From Hyposmocoma kahamanoa (Eukaryota; Arthropoda; Insecta; Lepidoptera; Cosmopterigidae), in assembly GCF_003589595.1 (NCBI RefSeq), contig NW_020654748.1:2020314-2084313 (forward strand): DNA of 64,000 nt, written 5' to 3'. A program made the position numbers and the translations under genes. Shown in pieces: positions 1-11,519 of this stretch. The notes beneath the pieces were generated by a model. It searched no databases, was not told the DNA's origin, and saw only the letters and a program-made list of their open reading frames with translations. Positions within the stretch are counted from its first letter, which is position 1; every line of letters begins with the position of its first letter.

Positions 1-519
1 TATACCAATGATTTCTTTAAATATTAACTGAACTAAATAGAATAAAACACGTATAGTGTTTATTAACACAGCGGTTTTACGTGTAAAAAAAGAAAAAGAT
101 CGAGGTAAGTTTGTGTTTTTTATGGCGTGAAAATCTTTAATATCGTGTTTTCACTCTCCGTATAGTAATCAATGTATATTCTCAATTTTACTATATACTT
201 TTTCCAAAATTTAACACTCACTGTTATGCCGAGTGAACCGAAGCCATGATAGGCTGTTCAGTTGACGGGACTTTTATAAATAAGTTATGCACATAACACG
301 GTGTTGGTGAGCCCGTCAATTAGCGTCCTTAGGAAGCTGGTGGCTGTATGTAAACTAAACTAAAAGCGAGCTGCTGATTTTTGAGGCACAACTTGCAATA
401 TTGCCCGACCAAGTACCGCTTATTAAACTTAGTAGTGGCAGTCCTCTAAAGCGTGTATCTACTGATTTTAAGTACCTGGTAGGTACTAAATGTCACAGTA
501 ACTTTTTTTTAAATGTAAT
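1..519. other. No feature recognised
   Basis: AT-rich sequence downstream of the GOGAT gene. I see no coding motif, RNA gene or clear repeat structure. Confidence 0.5.
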
Positions 520-715
520 ATCAAGTGATGGCACGAACAAGTCGTGCGTCTGATTGTAAGCTACACGCCTGTCTAAAGACAGTTGCAATGTCTTTACATC
601 GAAAAGATCTTAGGGTACTGCCACCACACTTCACCAGCGCCCTTACCCATCAAAACCCGAACACAGATATTACTGCTTGGCGGCAGAAACAGGTAAGGTA
701 GTACGTCCCTGGTTT
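520..715 (+). repeat. Family D dispersed repeat, copy 1
   Basis: Shares the core CGTGCGYCTGATKGTAAGC and CACCAGCRCCCTTACCC with copies at 5665, 16585 (minus), 17295, 33835, 37617 and 59858. No coding content; class unknown, probably a SINE or MITE. Confidence 0.75.
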
Positions 716-888
716 TTACAAATTTAATTATTTCAGAATTACATTAAACAAGTTTATGTGTTCGGTCGGCTCGAAAGAATTCTCCTGCCTGTTTGCTCGA
801 TATTTGTATGATGTATTAATTACATTAGACAAATTATTAAAAAAATATTATTAAAAACCAATACTGTAGTACCCTCTTTTCTATTAAT

Positions 889-1337
889 AATCTCAGTACA
901 GAGTACTAAAAAAACCGACCTCAAAAGTACGTGAAATTACATCGTGGAAAGTACCCAAACCCGGATTCATCCCCTAGTTCGCCACTATACGAAACTTGAC
1001 ACAGGAGATAATAAAAATCGGTTCTTACTACTCAAAGTATATTGAGAAAGAAATACGCCTTGAATTAGAGAATAGCAAAGTCAACCATTTAAATAATTGC
1101 TCCTTATAATAAGATTTAGGCTCTATTTATAAAAATGAATCTTCATGCATGAGCCACCCTTCGAGGTGGATGATTTTCTTCAAAATAAAATGGGATCACT
1201 ATGGAAGTACCCCCTTTCCAACAAAAAAAGAATCATGAAAATCTGTTCACAATTACCGGAGTTATCGCGTAACATACATACAAAAAAAAACATACAGACG
1301 AATTGAGAACCTCCTCCTTGTTTGAAGTCGGTTAAAA
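889..1337 (-). repeat. Family F repeat, left arm of an inverted pair
   Basis: Minus-strand copy of the family beginning AACCGACTTCAAAAAAGGAG and ending near AGTACTCTGTACTGAGA. The copy at 1921-2333 is its reverse complement, with a ~580-bp spacer. A 3rd short copy lies at 46340. Only the terminal motif is familiar to me as common in Lepidoptera. Confidence 0.8.
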
Positions 1338-1920
1338 ATTACAAAGAGAATAGCAGCATTTGTGTGTGTGCGTGCGTGTGTTTGCGTAAAGCACATCTAT
1401 AATAAGAAAGAGGTCCATAATGGATTCATTCTCTTCATAATTTAAAGTCTGCAGCCAGTCATCCCTTTTTTGTAATCGTGGGGGTAAGTCAAGTTTAAGG
1501 GGTAAATCAAGAGATTTTTATTAATGTTAGTGTACAAGTAAGATGCACGTTTGTTACATATACTAGCACTGTTATTAAATTTGTGAAATAACTTACCTAA
1601 TGGTTTTTTATTGTTCCTTAGTTTCTTAGGACTATCTTCTTCAACCCCAACACTGATACTGTTATAAGAGAGATGCACGAAGCAGGTAAAATCCATTTTC
1701 ATACATAATGCATGCTTATTAATGATGTGTCACATTAATTATACATATGCTATGAATTAAGTTGGTCGTGCTTTTCAGGTTTCTAATTCAATGAGTTTGC
1801 AGATTGGACGTGTTCAAGTAAAAACAACGCACATGTTGTGCCACGTAAATTATCAAAATAACATTATTTCAACTGATTAATATAATTCGATACTTAGGGA
1901 ACACGAGGCGTAAAAGCCAA
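1338..1920. other. Spacer between the two family F arms
   Basis: Contains a GT-rich microsatellite near 1360-1385 and no recognisable coding sequence. Confidence 0.45.
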
Positions 1921-2333
1921 TTTTTAACCGACTTCAAAAAAGGAGGAGGATCTCAATTCGACTGTATGTTCTTTTTTTTTGTATGTATGTTACCGATTTT
2001 CATGATTCTTTTCTTGTTGGAAAGGGGGTACTTCCATAGTGGTCCCATTTCATTTTGAAGAAAATCATCCACCTTTAAGGGTAAGATACATTTTTATAAA
2101 TAGCGCCTAACTTTAATTTACGAGCAATTATTTTAGTGGTTGATTTTGCTATTTCTCCAATTCAAGGCGTTTTTCTCTCGATATACTTTGAGTAGTGAGA
2201 ACCGATTTTTATTATCTCCAGTGTCAAGTCCTGTATAGTGGCGAACTAGGGGATATTTCAATACAACTTAGCAAATAGACGTAATTCCACGTACTTTTGA
2301 GGTCGGTTTTTTTAGTACTCTGTACTGAGATTA
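1921..2333 (+). repeat. Family F repeat, right arm of an inverted pair
   Basis: Reverse complement of 889-1337 with scattered substitutions and small indels; both arms end in the same AGTACTCTGTACTGAGA motif facing outward. Confidence 0.8.
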
Positions 2334-2411
2334 TATGAACACTTAATTATCGAAGTACTTGGTTCTATTTTCATGAGCCTTCTGTCAGTCTGCTCAAAGT
2401 AATATTGTTCG

Positions 2412-2613
2412 TAGGAAATGAACTTATTTTTCCGGATTTAAATCGCGTATATTTATTTTTTGAAACAAACTAGCTTTTCGGGCCCTTTACAGGTCCCATG
2501 GTCACGGTGGACTGGACCTAAACATGGGAGCAAAAAACAAATATACGCGATTTAAATCCGGAAAAATAGTTTCATTTCCTATGTGTAACAATCGCGAAAA
2601 TCTAAGAACTCGA
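2412..2613 (+). mobile_element. Family E foldback element, copy E1
   Basis: Starts TAGGAAATGAA and ends AAGAACTCGA, with a long internal inverted repeat (TTTAAATCGCGTATATTT against AAATATACGCGATTTAAA). Flanked by TAATATTGTTCG (2400-2411) and TAATATTGTTTG (2614-2625), a 12-bp duplication with one mismatch. The last ~35 bp lie outside the stem, so the ends are not inverted repeats. Confidence 0.85.
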
Positions 2614-2962
2614 TAATATTGTTTGTTCTTCGCAAAAAATGGTGTTCTTACCTATCAATAGTTACATAAAGAAAAAAAAACATTTTGTATTTCATTCGTC
2701 CTTCAAAGCTTGTACTTAGTTTGCTTTTGGTCAATAAACTTTGTTAAATACCGACACTCGGTTGTCTCTCAACGGAGTTCTTTTGACCTAAGTCCGACTT
2801 TTCGTAATATATCTGTCGCAGCCGTATTGCTTATAGCGCCGTATTACATTAAGGCCGCTTTGCAAAACGGCTCTGTTTTCTAAGGGCGCATTTATTCGAT
2901 ACGAATTTCATCGAAGAGTGGAGTCCGCATTGCCGCAGCCGCGCAGCGACCGCGTGCGTCTG

Positions 2963-3100
2963 AGGGTCGTATTCCAGAACTCTACTCAATACTCAAGTCG
3001 GGACTTGAGCGTTGCAGTGAGCACTGAAAATCATACTCAAGGCCTTGCCATTAGGGTCGTATTTCCAGTGCTTGAAATCACACTCAAGTCAAGAAATTCG
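2963..3100 (+). mobile_element. Family A MITE, truncated copy
   Basis: Carries AGGGTCGTATTCCAGAACTC and the internal ACTCAAGTC motifs of the copies at 5340, 6387 and 62420, but lacks the right terminal repeat. Confidence 0.8.
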
Positions 3101-3257
3101 GTTGGAGCGCCAGACGAACGTATTTTATTCAGTTGGTTTTAAGGGTTTATATGGGGTGTTTGTGTTTCGTTATAATGTAATGGATCCATTAAAAATAGTA
3201 TGCATTTATGAAGCATTAGAAGACGATGTTCGAAAAAGAAGTTCGCGACTATAGACG

Positions 3258-4330
3258 ATTGGAGTCGAACCCATGGCCTTACGGTCAATACTAACAAGCC
3301 GCAGGCCATCGTCGTTGGAGGCTCGAAGCAAATCGCCAAATTAAATAATGCCACTATTCCCCCGCTTTTTATCAACTCCTTCCCTCTGCCTTATAGTAAT
3401 GTTGTCAAAAATCTTGGCGTTCTTTTTGACTCCACTCTGTCTTGGTCGCCACATATCGCTGAGGTGAGTAGGAGGGTGTTTGCTGTCTCTGGGTCATTGC
3501 GGCGTTGGAATAATCTGCTTCCTGTGAGGACTAGGGTTGATCTTGCGCAATCGTTGCTCTAACCTATTCTTGATTACGCTGATGTCTGTTTCATTGACCC
3601 TAACGAGGATCTGTTAAGCAAACTCCAGCATCTACGGAATCTTTGCATCAGACTCATATACGGATTGCGCAAGTTCGATTATGTGGCCGAATTTAGGAGA
3701 AGGCTTCAGTGGCTCCCTATCAAGTTGCGCCGCGAGTTTCTTTATAATGTTCTATACGACTCTCGTACTCCGCCATACCTTAAGGTTCGTTTTCGCTTCA
3801 CTACCATGATCACTACCGTGAACTAAGGTCTAAAATGGATAACCTACTGAAGCCTCCTTTCACTCGCTCCGAGTATTACAAAAATTCCTTTACGATTAAG
3901 GCTGCAAAATTGTGGAACGATCTCCCATTTGAAATCCGACATTCTAAGTCGCTACCTATTTTCAAAACCGGATTGCGTAAATATCTTTTATCACAGTCCT
4001 AGTCTGCAACGTGTGTATTAGTAAGTATAAGTTTATTTAGGTATATTTATATATACATATATCTACGTAGGTATAATATATAATTATTTATGAAATATTT
4101 TATAACTTACTATGAGTCTTTATTTAATATTTTTATTGTTTTTTTTTCGATTTATACAATTTATTTTTTATACAGTTGGCACACACGTCTCCCGCTCCGA
4201 TTAGTTTTTCTCTAACTCTAAGGTTGTCTGGAAGAGATCGCTCTTAGCGATAAGACCGCCTTTGCCCACATTAGTTTTAAGTTGTTTATGTACTTACTAT
4301 TCTTGTTCTTGTGTGTGAGCAATAAAGTGT

Positions 4331-4364
<34 letters not shown>
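3258..4364 (+). pseudogene. Non-LTR retrotransposon 3' fragment (reverse transcriptase C-terminus), broken
   Basis: Translates in pieces as the tail of a LINE polymerase: KPQAIVVGGSKQIAKLNNAT, VVKNLGVLFDSTLSWSPHIA, ILDYADVCFIDPNEDLLSKL, LQWLPIKLRREFLYNVLYDS, then after a frameshift near 3800, AKLWNDLPFEIRHSKSLPIF. An in-frame TAA (about 3560) and the frameshift break it. The 3' UTR contains TCTGGAAGAGATCGC and ends in AATAAAGTGTTTATC followed by a TATC repeat. A jockey/CR1-type clade is likely from the domain order and microsatellite tail; the 5' part is missing. Confidence 0.88.
4331..4364 (+). repeat. (TATC)n microsatellite tail of the LINE
   Basis: About eight TATC units directly following the LINE 3' end. 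Confidence 0.9.
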
Positions 4365-4865
4365 GGGTACATCCACTCAATATGAAAGGATTAAAGTGTG
4401 GGCAGTTTCATAATATTATATACAAGTTTATGTGAACATCCAGATCAATTTGTTAAGTACTATTTGTTAAGTATATATATACCTTATGCCAATAAATGTT
4501 TTTCAAGAATTATGTTCAACCTCGGTGATAAATTTTTCCGTATCGAACATTTTTGCAAGAAACGCCTATATTGTGACCCCTTCCCTCACCCTTACCTCCA
4601 CTCGCGCCAGCGATACGTACGATGCGACCGAAAGTCAGTCGTCATTACCGGGCCCGTGAGTTGGCAGATAATTCATTTTGCGTCTTCGTGTGAAACAAAC
4701 CGTGCTTTTATATGAAACGGAATGCAGCGCAAACTGCGCAACTCAAAAAACGCAACTCACAAAATTACGCTCGTCTGGCCTCACACTAACTGTCATGGCG
4801 GAAGGAATAGGCAATATTTGTTTAGCTTTTACGTTTTAACTTAAATGAGCGTCTCGGGCGAGCCT

Positions 4866-5055
4866 GGGGGGTCTACTCTCGATCTCCGTCCGAAACAATT
4901 ACTGCCAAATAAGCAATACTTGACCAAATGAAAAGACGCGTGATGCGAATGAAGCTTCATACTGGATACTTGTCTTTTAATTTTGTCGAATATTACTTAT
5001 TTGACAGTAATTGTTTCGGACGGATGTCGGAAGGAGATCGAGAGTAGACCCCCTG
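4866..5055. mobile_element. Family B foldback MITE, copy B1
   Basis: Terminal inverted repeats GGGGTCTACTCTCGATCTCC and its complement, with AAACAATTACTGCCAAATAA near each end. Almost identical to the copy at 42238 (a handful of differences over ~187 bp). Confidence 0.88.
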
Positions 5056-5339
5056 GCTTGTCTTTGGTCTACGCGGTGGCCCGCGCGGTTGTATTATTGA
5101 GAGGAATTTGAATGTTGTTGCCTAGTAAACAAAATTCAGATTCGCCCTTAATGTACATGAATGCGTGGTAACTGGGCGGTCGCCGCGCGAAAACTTTCGC
5201 TTCGTGTAACTGGACGCTTATACGGTTACCTACAAAAAGTACCTACGCCGCATTGTAATAAACGTTTCACAAAGCGGCTAAGAATTGTGCAGCCAGAGTA
5301 CAATAGGGAGCGTCATTGTTACGCTGTTTTGAGATACTA

Positions 5340-5506
5340 AGGGTCATATTCTAGAACTCTACTCAATGCTCAAGTCAGGATTGCACTGGAAACACAAGCA
5401 CTGGAAATACGACCCTAACAGCAGGGACTTGAGTATGATTTTCAGTGCTCACTGCAATATTCAAGTCCTGACTTGAGCATTGAGTAGAGTTCTAGAATAC
5501 GACCCT
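5340..5506. mobile_element. Family A MITE with TA target duplication
   Basis: Long terminal inverted repeats AGGGTCATATTCTAGAACTC, flanked by TA at 5338-5339 and 5507-5508. TA duplication suggests mobilisation by a Tc1/mariner-type transposase (inference). Confidence 0.85.
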
Positions 5507-5664
5507 TAGTTCCACATATAACCTCCAGTAGAGCTACATTATCATAACAACAACAATTATGTCCCAAACAGCAACTGTCTAAGCAATATCAATTTTAAGA
5601 GCGGAAGAAGCAAAAATATTCGTCAAAATAGTGAATAATCAAAATAACAGAGATTTAAATTGTG

Positions 5665-5785
5665 ACGATCTGAGAGGCCGCCCGATACCCTGAGACGTAA
5701 ATTCACAAGTCCCATGTACCTGTAATTTCACCAGCACCCTTACCCTTCGAAATCGGAACGCAGTAATATGAGCATTACTGCGTTT
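5665..5785 (+). repeat. Family D repeat, partial
   Basis: Contains CCTGAGACGTAAATTCACAA and TAATTTCACCAGCACCCTTA shared with other D copies; the 5' half is missing. Confidence 0.75.
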
Positions 5786-5789
5786 TAGT

Positions 5790-6190
5790 ACCTATTGGTA
5801 CTACAGATGTCGCGACGAGTACCAAATAGCTATTTTTAAAACTAATTTGTTTTACATTGACAAGCTGCAATTTATCAAAGTTACTTCAATTTCTAGTGAT
5901 AACCAATAATTCTACCAGATGGCGCTTATTGCTCAGATTTTTATGGACAGTGATGCAGTGCCGGCTATTCTTTTATTTTATTTGTATTAGCGCCATCTAC
6001 ACATATTAGGGTTAATTTATAAATTGTTTGTAACACACAATACCATCGATTGACACGCGTATTGGTGAAGGTTCAGAAAACAATTTTCCAGCTAAGACTT
6101 AATCAATATTTGAATAATATTGCAAAGAAAAAAAACTGACTTCTTATATTTCATATTAAAGAGGAATAATTGGACATATATGGCTTTTTA
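5790..6190 (+). repeat. Family G repeat, copy G1
   Basis: Shares CAGATGTCGCGACGAGTAC, AGCTGCAATTTATCAAAG and CCATCTACACATATTAGG with 20135-20940 and with 25610-26520. Non-coding; class unknown. Confidence 0.8.
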
Positions 6191-6386
6191 CATAACTTTA
6201 TCTAGATGTGATGGAATTTTAAGCTTTTTCATTTACGAACTGTAGTATGGAGACATTATGGAGATTAGCAGGGAGTTATTGGTCCAAGGCGTAACTGACA
6301 TTTTTCGAAGAAAAAAGTTTAAATGCCAATATCTCCAAAGTTACCAAAATGCAAAACCGTTATTTATGACAAGAAGGGCAGTATTA

Positions 6387-6552
6387 TGGTCGTATTCCAG
6401 AACTCTACTCAATGCTCAAGTCAGGACTTGAGTATGATTTAAAGCACTAAAAATTATACTCAAGTCCTGGCGTTTAGGGTCGTATTTCCAGTGCTTGAAA
6501 TCATACTCAAATCCTGACTTGAGCAATGAGTAGAGTTCTGGAATACGACTCT
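6387..6552. mobile_element. Family A MITE with TA target duplication
   Basis: Terminal inverted repeats ending GGTCGTATTCCAGAACTC; TA at 6385-6386 and 6553-6554. Confidence 0.83.
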
Positions 6553-6748
6553 TAGTATACTTGATTATTTAATAGTTTCATTATAAATGAAAAGAAGGTT
6601 GTGTGCTGAAATATTTATTTTTCCAATACCATATTCGATACAGATTTAGCTACGATAGACATTTAGTTATTGTCAATGATATAATTTCAAAATTTTTATA
6701 ATCTTAACAACAATCTAACAGCTATTCTAATGTTGTCAACATTTTTCT

Positions 6749-7517
6749 TAGCGATGCGCGACTTTGAATCTTACTGATATCATTCGAATGGCCTAATCAT
6801 TCGCGTGGGTCGAATCCAAGCACAATCATGCGACACGAGTCGAATAATTATTATGTCGGAACTACTCGGAACTCCACCAGATCATTCACCATGGCCATAT
6901 AAAATCCACGACTCAATTACGGTATTTACTATTATGTCAGAGGGCTAGGTGATTACGAGCAGAAATGGTCTATAATAATCATAGTAATGAATGATAAGTC
7001 AGATCATTCGAATACGAAAATTAGTACATTATTAATTTGTCTTACGAATGATTAGTTTATTTCTAAATTTCATACAAATACAATTACATGTCATTTTATA
7101 CCACTCTTCGAAAAGTGCGCGTCAGTTTTCAAAATAATGAAGAAATAATAATATAATCGTAATTGAATTAAACCAACAAGAAATATAGAAAAAAAAAGAA
7201 ATGTTAATATGGATTCTTAATAACTCATAAATGTATGTCAAATTCATTAAATAAACATAATAATCTAAATCTTCATTTAGTACTTTGAAGTTATTCACTC
7301 TGTTACTAAGTAAAAGGACTTTTCACCTGAACGTTTCCTTACAACCTTCATTTTTTAGTTCGGCAGGTAGGGGGTCGTAGCAGGTGGGTCCTATAACCCG
7401 CGGGTTTTTCTCGTGTAGTGCAGTGCGACGCGGTACTGCTCGGAGTTGACATGAATGCCAGGATTAGTAATTACTTACGAGTCGAATATAGAAATCATTC
7501 ACAATCGCGCATCGCAA
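6749..7517. mobile_element. hAT-like non-autonomous element with nested LINE tail
   Basis: Ends AGCGATGCGCGA and TCGCGCATCGC are inverted repeats, flanked on both sides by an exact ATTTTTCT (6741-6748 and 7518-7525). The 8-bp duplication fits hAT (or P/Merlin). About 400 bp of a LINE 3' end (7046-7450, minus) is nested inside. Subterminal ATTCGAATG-type motifs recur. Confidence 0.8.
7046..7450 (-). pseudogene. LINE 3' end nested in the hAT-like element
   Basis: Minus-strand sequence matches 22225-22735: TACCTGCCGAACTAAAAAA in the coding tail, then a shared 3' UTR with AACTGACGC and AGAAATAAACTAA. Only the last few dozen codons plus 3' UTR remain, with disruptions. Confidence 0.75.
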
Positions 7518-7823
7518 ATTTTTCTATATATAACATTGATTTGTTATAATTAATGATACATTCAAGAGTTTATTTTTATATACTATAGTATGACAAGGAT
7601 TCCGTTGAAAGTTTGCCACGTACACGGGCCCCTAGTATAAGATATGAGCGAATTTTTTTAAGTTTATTATATAGTATGGCTAGAAAAAAAACTACACAGC
7701 TGATTTACACTGTAACGGGTTTTAATATTATTTTGGCCAAAAAGTCCGTATAGTATCAAAGTATAAACGAAAATAATTTCAAAAAAATAATAAATATCAA
7801 ACATCCCTCGATTATGTTCTGAC

Positions 7824-8092
7824 ATCTCGTCCACTCCTACGTAAAGTATCGTAGGTCGAAATTACCAAGTTTCGGCAAAGCTCGTACTCAGATAGTGTTA
7901 TAAAAGCCTAGATATCTTAGATGATCTATAATACGATCACTCCGTGACTAACGAGCTTTCTCGAATAAAACAGAGACATGCTAAAGTCACGTGTTTTGCT
8001 CATTTCAGTGAATTTAAAACTTTAAAACACTCCACTGTAAACTTGGCAATTTCGACATACGATACGTTACGTAGGAGGGGGTCGATCTTTCG
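7824..8092. mobile_element. Family I palindromic element, shorter copy
   Basis: Left arm CCACTCCTACGTAAAG with GAAATTACCAAGTTT and right arm AAACTTGGCAATTTCGACAT with ACGTAGGAGG are inverted. The left arm lacks ~90 bp present in the copy at 55275-55757. Confidence 0.8.
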
Positions 8093-8184
8093 GGTAACTG
8101 ATGGTCTCTTTCAAAGTAGTGTCTATTTAAAGAATTTTGAACGAAACAAGGGACGATCTGGGGGTCTACTACCGTTGTCCGTCG

Positions 8185-8330
8185 ATTTTGGTGGCAATTT
8201 TTATTATTCAATTACTCGAATGTGAAAAGTCATTGTGAAATATTAAAGAATATTTCAGGTTACCACACTCGAATATTAAATAATGCTTCATGATGATATT
8301 CTATAAATATTTAAATAAAAAGAAATTGTC
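8185..8330. mobile_element. Short foldback MITE
   Basis: Inverted ends TTTGGTGGCAATTTTTATTA and the complement of AAAAGAAATTGTCACCAAA. Related in sequence to 9944-10086. Confidence 0.65.
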
Positions 8331-9308
8331 ACCAAAACTGAGTACAAAAAACTTACCTGAAAATTAACTCTATGTCGAGTAGACATGAGGTAGAGTAGGT
8401 GGACATCCCACTTAATCTAACTGCGATAGTTTTTAACGGTTCTGTAAAGACATGTGTGGTTGATATTATCATGATGAAATACGATACCTTGACGGTTCAC
8501 CAGTTCTTAACTTTTGTTTTATATACTTAAAATTTTCCCGCCTATTCTTGAGATGTGTGCCAAATTTTTGTTTTAAAATGACCATAGACAATAAGCATTT
8601 AAAAAGAGTAAAGTTATTTTATGTAAACATACACAACAATAAACAGCACGGACTTTTTTGCCAATCCGTTACATTGCAAGCGCCATTTCTGCTCCCTAAC
8701 CGTCTTGAGTTGAACATCAGCCCAAAATTCAGCGTGAAATGTATACTCTTTTCGAAATCCATGCCTTAGCTTTAGAAATTAAAATAGATAACGGGTTTTG
8801 TAACTGTGAGGATTTGACATATTATCATTCTAAATATCAGTGTGGTTTTCAATGACGGTTAGGGTCTTTGTTATATTCGCATCTTTACTTCTTTTAGCAG
8901 TGATTTACCTTTAACCTAAAAAAAAATGTCTGTCATACCCTCCATAGATATATTTTGAAATTCTGAATGTATACTACCAGTTTTATCGATAAATCGAACT
9001 CTTGGTATAACAAAGCCACATGTGCTCATACGTCAAATATGCTTCTATAAAAGTCGTACAAATAATGCGAACCACATAAAAATAATTGTATCCATTGTAA
9101 AATACTAGCAACCTCACAGGACTTTATTACTAACATCAAACAAATCAAACAACAACTTTTGTTCCATGACTTTCTACAAACCATTTGAAGTTTTTGTTGC
9201 ACTATATGACACTTTTTACACCTGTATTAGGTAGAACAAGTTCGAACGTGGAAGGGTTCTCCGCGACGACTTCCACCCCCGTCCTGCACAGAGTTATTAC
9301 TGTTTAGA
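8331..9308. other. No feature recognised
   Basis: AT-rich flank. Short open frames occur but show no family motif or codon bias that I could support. Confidence 0.45.
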
Positions 9309-9612
9309 GCATAGGTTCCCAAACTTCTTGGCTCACCGCCCACTTAGTCCAAATAAAACAATTTCAATGTCCACCATCATAAATGATTGAAAACACGTAT
9401 TTATTATATTAACACAAAAATCACAGGGAAAAATAATTATATATAGTTTATATAGATATAGAGAAGAAGATAGATTCATGTTTTTTTTTTTTCAAATGAG
9501 GTACCACCCCCTGGACAGCATCAACGCCCCCCAATTACTTCTAAGGCCCCCCGCCTTCTAGGACTCTTCAGTGGTCTTTGAGGTAGGGATCAATTTGGGA
9601 AACTATGGTCTA
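9309..9612. mobile_element. Probable hAT-type MITE
   Basis: Inverted ends ATAGGTTCCCAAACTT and AATTTGGGAAACTAT, the common animal hAT terminus. Flanking 8-mers TTTAGAGC and TCTAAAGC agree at 6 of 8 positions, so an old insertion. Confidence 0.6.
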
Positions 9613-9943
9613 AAGCGATCTATTTAAATCTGTTTATTTTTGTATAAAAGTAGAATTGTTGAATTATTAAAAGTCATGGAGCAAAAGTGGTTGTTTACGA
9701 TGTTAGTAATATAGTCATGCGAGGTTGTTAAGTGTTTTACAAATAACCCTATACAAGTGAAGTTAATCTCTCTTATTTGGGCATGAAAAATATTTTTAAA
9801 ACTAATTTCATTTGGTACGTAGAAATTGGAAACCTGTCACCTGAAAAGTAGTCATACTGCACACGTAGCCTTGTTACACAAATGATTCTATTTCTAATTG
9901 TTCACATATTAAGAAGAGCCTTGTCATGAAACTGGACATCTAT

Positions 9944-10086
9944 TCGGTCATTCTCGGAGCAGTGTTCACTAATTGCCGTGGCAATTTTTATTATTTAAAT
10001 ATTCAAGTATATTATCGTGTCATTATTAAATAATAAAAATTGCGATGGAAATTAGTTAGTGAACACTAGTACGAGAATGACTGTAT
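9944..10086. mobile_element. Hairpin MITE
   Basis: Nearly perfect inverted repeat from GTCATTCTCG and AGTGTTCACTAA at the left to their complements at the right, with GCAATTTTTATTATTTAA in both arms. Confidence 0.75.
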
Positions 10087-10609
10087 TAATTGACATGTAT
10101 TATCAAAAATCTAATGGCATTTTTGGCTTTTAAAATACTTTGGCTTTGATGACAAAAAGCTTGTAATAAATTAAAAATAAATAACATTATAAATAATATA
10201 TATACATTGTATCGCATCTTGATATATCCATGTTATTCAAAAGTATTAACGATAAATGATATTCGTTACAATAAAAAATACACTCGTTATTATACAATTA
10301 ATAAAACAGTACAAGCTTAGAAATTAATTCTTAATATTAGCGTTAATTATTAATACACATATTTCTTTACGACACATTTACGACAGGATATTCTACTTTG
10401 AGCGAGTTTGACAAAGAAAGTCATTATGTAAATACAAAGAAGCAAGCGCCACAGTTGTAAAGAAATGTAGCGTTAAATGTGGTGTTGAAACTAAGCGGAA
10501 TTATTTAAATGTATTTCATGCTAAATTTTTTATATGTAACTAGCAACTACGTAATGTACTTAGAAGGACAATTTTTAATGGTAAGGAAAATCGTAACTAT
10601 TTTTTGACG

Positions 10610-10755
10610 TAGGAAATGAAACTATTGTTCCGGATTTAATTCGCGTATACTTGTTTTTTCAAGCAAACCGACGTTTCGGGCCTTTTACAGGTCCGTAATC
10701 CGGAAAAATAGTTTCATTTCCTATGTGTAACAATCGCGAAAACCTAAGAACTCGA
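10610..10755 (+). mobile_element. Family E foldback element, copy E2
   Basis: TAGGAAATGAAAC start and AAGAACTCGA end; flanked by exact TATTTTTTGAC (598-608 and 756-766 of this 10-kb block, i.e. 10598-10608 and 10756-10766). Internal part shortened relative to E1. Confidence 0.85.
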
Positions 10756-11084
10756 TATTTTTTGACATTTTGCCTTTTTAGAGGGATATCCGCTTTGGAA
10801 TAGATGAACTTTAGGTAAATAGAATTTGCCTATTCTGGTATCTAATAAAAAGTCAAAATGATCTATTTTGGCTTGGACCATTACTTTTGAAAAAAAAAGT
10901 GAAATGTGCCTTTGTGCGGACGTGCTAAGAAAAGGTATGTGGTTGTGTTTTCAACTCATTTTGAAGCTTACATTGCTCAAGAAAACACATATGTAGGCAC
11001 AGAGTTAGCTAGCTAGAAATATACTGATAATAAAAATTCTAGTATCTTTTTACCATTTTTTAACAATGCGTAAAGAAAGTGGCG

Positions 11085-11275
11085 TTGTGCGGGTGAAATA
11101 AGCTAGACCGGTAAAAAGGCTAGATGGCCGGACGATATAGTCAGGATAACCAAAAAGACCTCTGGATGCAAATGTCCCGAGATCGAAGAGAGTGGTGTGC
11201 AAATGAGGAGGCCCACAATGAGGAGGCTCAGCAGTGGGTGACTAAAGGCTGAAGGAGAAGAAGAACTTTTTAGCA
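11085..11275 (+). pseudogene. LINE 3' end with GAA-rich tail
   Basis: Reads WMQMSRDREEWCANEEAHNE then AQQWVTKG stop, the usual C-terminus of insect jockey-type polymerases (W...A.DR..W...EEA...QQW). Followed by a GAAGGAGAAGAAGAA tail. Confidence 0.75.
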
Positions 11276-11348
11276 ACTATTAATCATCTAGAGTACTTAG
11301 CAAAAATCTTTAATTTCTAAATAGTTTCCCATTCCAATTATTACGATT

Positions 11349-11519
11349 CCTGCCTCCGTGGCATGGCTACGCATGATAGACGCGACACGCCCGATAAAAG
11401 TGAAATAAGCACGTCCCATTGGCTATCTAAATTAGATTGAGACAGCCAATAGCCCGCACTTATTTCAATTTTATCGCGCGCGTCGCGACTGTCATGCGTA
11501 GCCATACTACGGGGGCTGG
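11349..11519. mobile_element. Palindromic MITE
   Basis: Arms of ~80 bp: GGCATGGCTACGCATGA, CGATAAAAGTGAAATAAG, TTGGCTATCT and complements. Outermost ends CCTGCCTCCGTGG and CCAGCCCCCGTAG (complement) are diverged. Confidence 0.8.
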
